DNA from: Opisthorchis felineus | Taxonomy: Eukaryota > Platyhelminthes > Trematoda > Opisthorchiida > Opisthorchiidae | DNA: 64,000 nt | Reading direction: 5' to 3' | Assembly (NCBI GenBank): GCA_004794785.1 | Contig: SJOL01008547.1 | Span: forward strand, 31,948 to 95,947 | Shown: one piece after another, positions 55,101-64,000 of the stretch | Numbering within the stretch: the first letter of the stretch is position 1 | How the letters are laid out: the number at the start of each line of letters is the position of its first letter | Notes under the pieces: generated by a model | What the model was told of the DNA's origin: nothing | The model's input: the letters and a program-made list of their open reading frames with translations, nothing else | Database searches by the model: none | Translations under genes and position numbers: made by a program

Positions 55101-58100
55101 ATTTACGATCCACCAGTTCAGGGAAATATTATCTTCTGCGTCCACTAAATCCAGTAGCATCAAGAAACATCCATCCTGTCACAACTTTTCCCTCCTCCGT
55201 AATCTGTGCATTGCTCCGGTTAAGTCCACTGTCTGTATCACCTCGTGGACCGAAGTGTTCCCCGAATGATTTGCTCATGGACATAGAGTACATCAACGGT
55301 TAGTTCCAATAATCTGAGGAAAGTTTTGGACAAGGTCATCGCCAGCCCGATTCCATGACACCTGACTAATCGTCACGCTTGGTCACATTTTCGTCCTCCA
55401 GTTGTTAATTTGTCATCGAAAATAGTATGCATTATTGATCTGAGCCGCCGCTGCATTAGCCCCATTCTAAGTTACAGCACCAGAAGAAACTAACCAGTCC
55501 CTCGTTTTCATATTTGCATTAGCACCCAAGCAAACTGTGCTGCAAACTCCAAGTATAACTGCCACAAACATAAACCGAAAAGCAGTAGGCATTTTTCGCA
55601 AAGGCGTGATAGCACGGTCAACGAACCTCTTTCCTCCTTTCCAAATGCAGCTTACCTGAACTATTTGGAAAGTAAGTTTCCACTAATACTTATGACCTAT
55701 TCGTCTTCTGCCGGATTTTGGTAGAAGTTTGCAAATGTTATCGAACTCAGAATTTTCATCTGGTTTTTAAACTACACCCAAGTCCTACCTTTGATTGTGC
55801 GATAATTGCAAGACATCATAGTTTTATGCGGGCAGTTTTGGTGTTTAAAACACACAGTGGGGTTACACAAACGCAGGACGCATTTATGTATAGGATGTTC
55901 ACCATTCTACGGGGCAGCGTCAGTGCGCGCCCTGAAGTTACCCCCACCTACAGTAACCAAATGATTTCAAATCAATCAGAAAACCCGATGAACCGATTAA
56001 CAGCTGTCTGATCGGAAACTAATCAAATCACGATGATTTTTTTCCTCATTCACACTTTGTGTTATAGCCCGGGTACAAACTTTTCACACGCGGACGAGCT
56101 TTCCTCCTGACACTTTGCACTGTTCATTCTGTTTCAGAATTTTTAGCGGCGGTGAAAAGTAAGAGTCCTGATATATAAAACGCGTTTGTGACAGACTGGC
56201 ACTGTAATATGCTCGCAAATCGAAAGGAGATAACAACGCTTGCCTTTCTGTCACGCGTGAAGATCCAGTCAACATACGTGACTGCGTGATTTGGACCCCG
56301 CGATTGAATGACGGGTGATGCTGTGCCCTGCCTAAATCAGGGTTAGTCGCAAAACTGTTCAACCGTTCGTGGCCAAAGGTTCAACTGTTCAAATTAGTGG
56401 CCAGGAGGTCGAGAGTTCGGGACTCACTGGAGTCTCATGGAATGTTAACTGCTGATGATATGCAGTAGGAATCGAACAGCTGTACACCGATTCTTTGTTT
56501 TCCGCACAGAGTGCCTTATTTTACAGGAAAAAAGTCAACTATCGGCCAAACCGGCTAACTGAATAAAACATACACAGCAGTGAAACGGAACAAGAGCCGT
56601 CAGGTGGGACGTTCAATATTTGTCTCAGTTATCCCAGTTTGCACTAAAGTCATTTCAGGTTATCGGTCTGGTGAATGGTTTAATAACAATTTAGTCGCAA
56701 ATCAGCCGGGGGTCGGAGAGGAGGGCCATAAATTCAGTGCTGTTTGACAAATCGAATCCTCAAAATTCAACTTTTCCGTATCATTAGTCACTGTAGGCAG
56801 TATGTTTTCTGTGGGCACCTTCTGTAATAAGCTTTCCTCCTTCTTAAGGGAATCGGAGGCGTGACAAAACACAACATTACTGCTCAGGTGGGGGAGAGAC
56901 GAGTAGCAGGATTCCAGGGCAATATTCAGGTTCCAACTGTTTGTCCAGTGGCTGGATCCATACGGAGATTCTGACTGCTATGTTTTCAATTAATCTGGTC
57001 CGAAATATTTAGTCGCTCCAACATGGGGGTACTGTTTTTCAGGAGATTCAAGTTCGAATGTGTGAGGCAACACAACTCTTCCGCAGAAGTTTATTCTCTA
57101 TTCCCCAAGCTCTAATCATTAGAATTTTGGCATTTATGACCAAAATAACCGGATTGTTTCAACAAATCCAAGTTACAAGTCGTCCTGTTTACTACCGGAT
57201 TCCGACTATTCCAGCTATTGGCATTAACTTGACTTAAGCCGTATTACAGGCGCTGTGGTGAGTGGAAGCTATGTTGGGCTTGCCGCTTGTGCATTTCACT
57301 TTCAAAGAAGCATGACAAGCTAGGCATTGCTTTTCTGACAGATGGCTGGGAGGACATTTACCGCTGCCCATCTTTTCATGAAACAACAAGTATGGCGGCC
57401 CAAACCGCATGTCATTTTAAACGTCCATTTCCCAGAACGCGTAGTTCCGTGGCCAACATCATAAATGCGTATAACGTTCATTCTTAAGCAACCGAAAACA
57501 GCTCGGGATTGTGTCAAACATGGTGACCCAAACTTCTTCGAAAAAGGTGTATCTTCAGTTGGTTCCGAGAGGGTTCTAACGGTGTGAAACACTTTTCATT
57601 TATCAGAGAAATCTTTGAAATTGCAAAAAAGTACGTTTCAGTCATACGCCATATAAAATTTGAAATAGTCCATCTGATGAAGACAACTACAAAAATAACA
57701 AAATAAAACAAAACGAACAAACCACATCCGCGGCACACAGGTATTAGAATTGTGAGCGAATTAGATAACAAAACGAGACTGGTACATGCTATTTAGCGAG
57801 TAGTGCGTGGGGGGCCTTGTGCCGAATGCTTCCCTTGCGTATTGATTTTCCTGATAAGAAGGCTCCCCAGTGGAGGCCAGTTTTTGCCAGTCAGTTGAAG
57901 TTTTATTGAATACTGAGAAGTACTACCGGGATGGCACAGTTAAGAGAGAGAGATTCCGAAGAAGTTTTGGCAGGACCCTTTCACTTAGGAAACCGAAGGT
58001 TCATCGGCTCTACAAGTTTGTTGTGTATGTAGCCAGCTTGATGTTCTCGGATGTTTTTCCCCACAAGTCTCCCGGGCACGTCGACGAAAAATTTGACCAG

Positions 58101-59405
58101 ATCATTTTTTTCAGCACAACATTTCTGGAATGATGGAATAGATAAATGCATGATCACAGTAAATATCATGCCCTCTCAAATCTCTCATTAGAGGTTACCA
58201 GGGAGGTGCTGCATGTTTGAACTTCAGAGTTCACAACCAATTTGTTCGGGCAAATCCATGGTAAAGCCCGGCTGTAAGTGCTCATAAAACGGAATCGTAT
58301 CATCAAAACAATAGGTATTACGTAGTACAAACTTCACTACAAACTTATTCGATTATTAGCTCTGACGATGACTAGGGATGAAGCCATTATTCAGTTACGG
58401 AAATTTCATGTGCAGAATGATCCGGTTTTCCTTGACAGCACAACAAATTTAGGCAGCATACCGCTTTATTACATAAAATCACTTCGAGTACGCCACCTCA
58501 TTTGGTCATATCCACTAGCATAACGCGCAAAAAACCGTGAGCTTTTCACATCATTCTGAAATGCCGGCTTAAATTGTCCAACTATAGAGGCTAGGTTTTT
58601 ATCCGACTAAAAGGGGGAAAAACCAACAGAACAGTGCTTCAGCCACAATCTCCAAGAATTTGATGGCAATCAGTTCCGTACATTTAGCGGTTTATCACCC
58701 TCCTGTGAGTTTCAGCAAGCATAACATGAGCTTGGCATGCGTTGCAGTCATCATGTCCACACATTACATCGAGTGCTTGTGCAACCCCATTCATAACGGG
58801 GATCAAAAATCGTATTTTCCCCAAATTAAGGAAGACTTGGAGTCAGTTGATACACTAGTATTTCTAAATCTTCCTGGCCAGAGACATGTGCTCTTGAAGT
58901 TAGTTAACATTTTTCGTGCCCTTTATTTCCGTATCTCTCGCCGTGTTCCGGTTCGCAGCGAGCTGCCCAAAGTGTCCTAGGAGCTAGTGGATTTTGTATG
59001 AATTTTCCTCTCTATACGTTTTCCTTATTCCTATCACGGGCATAATCATGGAATGAAAAAACCGAAGGACACTGAGCTTAAGATCATTAGGTTGGGACTA
59101 TGCAAACGATATTGTCATACGTTCTGGCAATTAGTTGTCAGCGTAAGACGTTTTAATCAGAATGTACAGAATGGTCAGATGTAACCTATCTTACGGCATG
59201 CACTGTGCACCTTCAAAGCGCAATGTCCTAGTTCAATATTAAATATCGCCTTGTGTTTCGTGGAGACTTCGAAAGGATAGACTTAACCTTGTTTTTCGGT
59301 TCACATGTGACTGTATTGTAAATATGATTTCAATGGGTGGATAGGCCTACTTACAAGCATAGTTTGCAAAACTACCCTATTTATGACGTCAGAACCGGGC
59401 ATCTC
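52135..59405. other. About 7.3 kb without a recognisable gene
   Basis: Frames of up to 118 codons on the plus strand (52719-53051, 54347-54703, 54681-55037) and shorter ones on both strands were read. None matches a family I can name, and their lengths fit chance. The frame at 52719 (RPKFAVLGGFGVPMRCF) and the acidic frame at 54347 are the most protein-like. Confidence 0.4.
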
Positions 59406-59410
59406 TGAAG

Positions 59411-59848
59411 TTAAAGGGTCATGTATAGGGTAACTGCTGCGCGCATTCCCCCAGCCCATCCAAAGGTGACATAATATGTCTTCGCGTGTTTTGTCTCCGT
59501 TGTCTGCGTGGCATAGCGAGAGTTGGGCGGCCGTAGTTTGTTCGCCACGGGTTGGTGCCTGGGCTTATAGTTCGTCATGAATCCGACTCCGAAGGGCATC
59601 AGGTTGAACTTACTGATTTGGGTTAATTTTAGAGAGTACACCACACATCGCTTTCGGGAGAAATCACTGTTTTCTCTTCCAAGCGACTGTTTCCGAAAGG
59701 TCTGCGTTGGACGAGCCGTTATTTGGCAAAGTGCATTAAACTTGACTATGTTCTGATTGAGTACTTTGGGATATTTGCCCCTTTCCGTCTGGGGCCAACA
59801 TGAACCTGCTTGCAGGTAGTTGGAAGCAATGCAGAATATAGAATGCAA
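59411..59848 (-). mobile_element. Possible Ty3/gypsy RT relic (minus strand)
   Basis: The longest non-array open frame in the window (145 codons, minus) contains KFNLMPFGVGF, encoded at about 59578-59613. Phe-x-x-Met-Pro-Phe-Gly-Leu is among the most conserved words of Ty3/gypsy RT, a few residues before the catalytic Asp-Asp box. The rest of the frame does not align convincingly: neither the preceding 'YHQI' block nor a following Asp-Asp box is visible. The call therefore rests on a single seven-residue word. Confidence 0.3.
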
Positions 59849-59849
59849 C

Positions 59850-60615
59850 CAATCACAGTGGCACGCATTCTGTCGTTTCCGTCTAGCTAAAATCCTTGTG
59901 CCGTTATGCGCTGGACTCTATTCCACTCCTTTCATGGCTGCTTCAATGTGATTTACACAATCTCGTCCCTAATGAGGGGAACCCAATGTGGCCGGAACGC
60001 TACGCAGTTAAACTCCACTTAGACACGCTGTTTAGATTTCAAAGTGTCAAATATACACACTGTAAAATTCACAACACGCATGCTGCGTTGCGTTAACATT
60101 TCAACCTCATTCGTAAAAGTGAAATATATAAACTGTATTTATGAAATAAAAACGGAAGTTCTGAGTGATTCGTTGTCTTGGATTGGAAATCAAATAGTTC
60201 GACAAACGTTTATTCAGGCCGTCTTACTAAGATTCACAGCCATGTCAACAGACAGTGCCATATGACACAGGCTGAAAACAAGCATAATGAATGCAAGCAC
60301 AAATCAGCATTAGGCATTGCATATAATTCGTCTATGGAAAGGTGGGATGTTAATCACCATACCTTAGGGTCAGCACAGAGTTGAATCGAGCACGTACGAG
60401 TCCCATGGCTCCCACCTAGCATCCAGGTCGCTCTGTGAACTAAGATAACTAAGTGCCTTCAGGACAGAAACCGTGAAATCAAAGGTAAACTAATATTCCC
60501 ACGTGAACGACATCCAGACATTTGGTACACTCGGATTTACCAGCAGACCTATTGCCTTGCCTTCCTAGTCTGTTGTGAAAACTACCCTTAAAATGTGTGA
60601 TGCTCCACAGCAAAT
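59850..60615. other. No recognisable gene
   Basis: Three overlapping plus-strand frames of 66-73 codons (59896-60384), none recognised. Confidence 0.4.
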
Positions 60616-60617
60616 CT

Positions 60618-60808
60618 GAAAATGCCCGTAAATTGGCGAGGCGAGTCATGTTAGCTTGGAGGAAAAACAATTTCACAAGATGGGCGAAAACCTCAACTGA
60701 GATGTCGTCCATCGAACATCCAGTCAAAACAACAGCATTTGATGTGGTTACTGTGATTAAAGGATGCGCGACGTTATGCTGTCTCCAGGTGAGATTCAGT
60801 CGCACTGC
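60618..60808 (+). pseudogene. Histone H4 pseudogene fragment
   Basis: Within a 130-codon plus-strand frame (60597-60989) the segment ARKLARR matches the start of the H4 histone fold (Ile-Arg-Arg-Leu-Ala-Arg-Arg). About 70 bases later IEHPVKTTAFDVVTVIK matches H4 residues around Thr-Glu-His...Thr-Ala-Met-Asp-Val-Val-Tyr-Ala-Leu-Lys. TLCCLQV then takes the place of the C-terminal Thr-Leu-Tyr-Gly-Phe-Gly-Gly, each of Tyr, Gly and Phe explained by one base change. The expected stop has become AGA. Small in-frame losses (about 30, 6 and 3 bases) shorten it, and the basic N-terminal tail is not recognisable. H4 is among the most conserved proteins known, so this degree of change means a dead copy, not a divergent variant. 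Confidence 0.6.
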
Positions 60809-60809
60809 T

Positions 60810-62735
60810 GTCCAGCTTCTCAATGTCGGAAACTACCCCTCCGTGTTACGCGGTTTCAAAGATACCTACTGGACTTTGGGGAGAAGCGCAACGCTGGTGA
60901 CTGCAAATAAGGATGAAAGAGGTGCTTTGTGGTTCGCTGACACAGAATTAGTTCCCTTACAGGATGAAATCTCAAGTGACGAAGTCTAGTTCTTGTTTCA
61001 GACAGACGAAATCCTTTCAAAATTTGTTTCTCCAAATTTATATACAGCAAAGAGATTAGTTGAGAAAGAATCCCACCGCATCTTTGTATTTGACTAACAT
61101 ATATTTCGCAAAATCTCTACGTATTTCTCCAACAATCAGGGGCTTGCAACCTAAGGACAAGGAAACTTAAATAATACAGCATGTTTTGTGTTACTGATCT
61201 GCTCAAAACAGGTACTTTGTTTACAGAAATTCGATTATACTACATGGCGCTGCGTTCTATCCAATCATCAGTAAAGTGTAAACAGAAGGTTCAGAGCAGG
61301 TTAAAAATACAAAGCCATGTTACTCAACGAAGCGTGAGGACAACCTACATCTGAATATGTACACATTTTGCTGCCAGGTCTCCGCGGAGCGGCAGAATCC
61401 CTCACATAATTTTGCACACAGAGGTAGCAGAAATGCCGGCTTCGTTGCAACAACCTGGTGTAGGTTTGAATTGGACCGGCTGGTTTCATACGAAATCTTT
61501 GTGCGTGATTACTTCACCAGGAGTGTCACATCTGCAAAACAATTTTTGGTTGCGTCAGTAGGCCGTTTCGCCACAGATTTGTCAACGCTTCATCATAAAA
61601 GCAGTTTCAGTCACATTATACGGAAACTGATTTTCAACAGTGTATATGCGGGAAAAAGAATACGTGTACAATCATATGAACAGTTGGAAAACGACTGCTC
61701 TAGTGCATTCATGTGGGCACACGCACATGCCAATACTCAATGCATAACCAATGACGTGCCTCCTTGTTGAAATCAGCCCCCAAGTCCACAATGATAATGT
61801 CATTCAGTTTAACGATGAAAAGCTTGCAATCAAATTGCCCGGCTCAGCGAACAAACCGAACATCATCTGCGCTGCCTGAGCTACCAATATTCCTCCTCAA
61901 TAACATTTAATGACACGATTGATCTTGTTATGTTGATAGCTTTCGAGTATAATCCGTTCACAACACACACCGCAGCAGTGGCTTAATTTCATAGACTTTA
62001 GCATCATTCCTATAGATTCCGCCTTGATTCTTTTCCACAACGTTCGTGCTAGTGTCAAACTGACAAGGCGAACCCCACTCGGTTATATTGTAATCTTTAT
62101 TCCAATCTTTATTTCTATGGCTCCCCCTCATGTTACAAACCACATCAAGGTTAGGGTCTTTCAAGGCATTTCAGACGTGGTGCTGAATTCACTAAGATCC
62201 CGTTGGCGCGTCGTTTGTTGTCACCATATACTTAGGATAAAATGTGTTGGTCACGTGATTTTGTTGTAGGTCTCCAGGAGGGTTTCCACTGTAATTGTAT
62301 GCACAACGCCTCCTGGTACCTGGCTACTCAGTGACTTCTCAGTATTGTATTCGGTAACAAGTAGAACTACACAATTGACAATAGGGCTCCTTTTTGTATG
62401 GTGAAAAAGTTCCCCCGTGATAACTCTTCTAAGGTAAGCTTGCATGCTGGGTCTGATTTTTTTGATATTCTGACAAAAGTTGTGAGCTGGGATAGTAGTA
62501 ATTTTCATGTATCTGGTTTTCACTTCAAACCCAGCTGGCTTCCTTAGCATTATCCTGAGTACGCCAGGCAGTAAGTCGCTGTTTAGTATAAAATGGCATA
62601 TTCAAGTCAGCCAGTCTGAAATGAATTTGATTTCTTGTTTGTTCTACTATTTGGGAAACTCTACTGTGATTCTAGCCCAGGCCGTTCGTTTAGTTGCCCT
62701 CCAAGGACCCATATGACACCTTCCATATAGATCTC
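60810..62735. other. No recognisable gene; one 137-codon open frame
   Basis: The plus-strand frame 61357-61770 is the second longest outside the array. It reads smoothly (FELDRLVSYEIFVRDYF) but matches no family I know. Another frame at 62251-62550 (minus) is likewise unassigned. Both are compatible with chance lengths. Confidence 0.4.
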
Positions 62736-62744
62736 ATGAACCAA

Positions 62745-63095
62745 ACTGCATTAGCTTTTTCTTGGTGAACGAATGGTGAACTGTTCGCATGTACTCATCT
62801 TCGCTGTTTGAGGCCGTTGCGAGGCGGTCAAAACGCAAATGTGGCAAACGCATTTGTTTTGCGTGCCTCTTGGCAATCCCGTGCGAAGCGATGTCTGGGT
62901 ACATGGATATTTAAGAAGGGATCTGTGCGAAAAATACAGCTGCCGTGGTTAGGTCCGTGTGTTACTAACAGATTTCGTATGCTCCGGACAAAGCTGGAAC
63001 ACTATCTCCTGATAGATTTTCTTGGAACTCCGTCTGTGTATTTACGCTTAATTGGCCAAAGGCCATGTGATGACTCAGTGAAAACTTACTGACCC
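62745..63095 (+). mobile_element. Ty3/gypsy integrase C-terminal relic
   Basis: Plus strand. One frame gives LGERMVNCSHVLIFAV, an amphipathic stretch like the coiled segment of gypsy integrase C-termini, and then LGNPVRSDVWVH, matching 'G.P..VGD.VWL'. A single frame change leads into KKGSVRKIQLPWLGPCVT, the GPY/F module with 'K...RKL...W.GPY.V'. Order and spacing of the Trp-x-His and Lys-Leu-x-x-x-Trp-x-Gly-Pro elements are those of the family, whose integrase inserts element DNA into chromosomes. The catalytic Asp-Asp-Glu core upstream is not visible, nor is an LTR downstream. It is broken by at least one frameshift and one stop. Confidence 0.55.
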
Positions 63096-64000
63096 GAAGG
63101 TTGCCAAAAAGAACGTGGATCTGGTGGATGGGGGTCAATCGTCTGAAATTTAAAAGGACAACTTTTACTTACTTTACGGGCAAGCAATATCCGTGGGACC
63201 CTCGGAATATCCGTCTTTAGTAATGACAGCTAATGCGGATCTATAGGTACGCGTTTTTCGGGGATTTTCAGTCAGCTTGTACGCCATGTGAGGAATCCGC
63301 CTATAATACCGTCTGGGGATAGGACGCAGTTGGCGTCTAGTACTGTCGTAATACAACGTTTTGGCCACTTAAGTGTAAACAGTCTTCCTCAGGGAGAAAA
63401 CACAGTTTACACCGAGTGGTAAAACACAGGTTGCCTGACGATGTCTGATGCGAAATGTGCCCACATACAAATGAGGCTGGTTTCTTAGTTGAGCAGATAT
63501 TGACATAATATACTGCAATATAGTGATGTGTTTGAGAGATGGCGGACATGTCGGTTATTGGGTCATTTGCACTGGTGAGTCAGTGTCGTGCTCGTCATCC
63601 TTTCCATTAACTGATTTGGCTTATCTCTGTTAACGATGAGCAAAGTCTTCGGCGTAGTTGCTGAGGATTGTTGCAATAATACCAAATTCTTGAAACAGCT
63701 AACTGTTCAGCCCCCGGCTATGGCGTGGAGGGTAATCGTCTTGTCTGTTCAAGCCATGTTCCCTCGACTTCAGCATGGGATCTCTATAATTTGTTACATT
63801 TTTGTTCGCTAGTTAGAGTTCGTAGTTAGAGTTCAGCTCACACTTACAGCTCTTAAGGTTCAATCAGGGCTCATGGTCACTGGGTCTATCCAGACATTTA
63901 GCACAGTTGAAGCCTACTGTGAAATAAGTCCTTGTCCTGCGTAGGCCAAAGACCTTCTGTATGGTCTCCGTGGTCCTGTTCCAATAGGCGAAAAGAAAAG
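63096..64000. other. No recognisable gene; small tandem duplication
   Basis: Two short minus-strand frames (63174-63549) are not recognised. At 63811-63834 the 13-base unit AGTTAGAGTTCGT occurs nearly twice in tandem. No LTR matching the upstream integrase relic could be identified. Confidence 0.4.

Noticed and set aside
56390..56450. tRNA-like stretch (GGAGGTCGAGAGTTCGGGACTC)
   Set aside because: It has a B-box-like word, but no A box at tRNA spacing.
56450..56475. Ala-Asp-Asp-Met reading, like an RT catalytic box
   Set aside because: The neighbouring residues do not fit any RT clade and a stop follows immediately.
61357..61770. 137-codon plus-strand frame
   Set aside because: No recognisable motif, and its length is within what chance predicts for 64 kb; not called a gene.
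61850..61885. Minus-strand Ala-Asp-Asp-Val reading
   Set aside because: An isolated four-residue match with no flanking RT blocks.

Overview
This window looks like intergenic or intronic DNA from a large, repeat-rich flatworm genome, most likely a trematode. The evidence is indirect: RTE-type LINE relics whose reverse transcriptase (RT) motifs match the type common in flukes, CR1-like and Ty3/gypsy fragments, tRNA-headed SINE-like pieces, a possible 34-base micro-intron, a very long pure tetranucleotide array, and no bacterial operon features. The species assignment is inference. I see no intact protein-coding gene. Outside the array the longest open frames are about 130-145 codons, and by rough estimate a few of that length arise by chance in 64 kb at this base composition.

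Layout. 0-3.4 kb: a perfect inverted repeat of about 372 bases per arm, enclosing about 2.6 kb that holds one copy of a dispersed repeat and a faint gypsy-like stretch. 4.9-5.3 kb: what looks like a retroposon 3' end finishing in (TTA)n. 5.3-10.1 kb: about 4.8 kb of (TATC)n, equal to (GATA)n on the other strand, pure for its first 4.7 kb. 10-41 kb: mostly unrecognised sequence with embedded relics: a sulfurtransferase-like fragment (18.1 kb), gypsy RT (20.4 kb), CR1-type RT (23.4-24.0 kb), a BTB-BACK-kelch relic (27.3-27.9 kb), a diverged 250-base duplication (35.4 and 36.0 kb), and a gag zinc-knuckle relic followed by a tRNA-like SINE head (40.0-40.3 kb).

41.6-44.0 kb holds the clearest elements: two RTE-type LINE relics, head to tail. 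Further on are a second copy of the 1-kb dispersed repeat (45.6 kb), a weak LINE piece (48.5 kb), a decayed DEAH-box RNA helicase on the minus strand (49.8-50.8 kb), a SINE-like head (52.1 kb), a possible gypsy RT (59.5 kb, minus), a decayed histone H4 copy (60.6-60.8 kb) and a gypsy integrase C-terminus (62.7-63.1 kb).

Nothing here works together as a pathway. The window reads as a graveyard of retroelements and broken gene copies around one exceptional satellite-scale microsatellite. All family calls were made by eye from short motif runs; none has been tested by database search.
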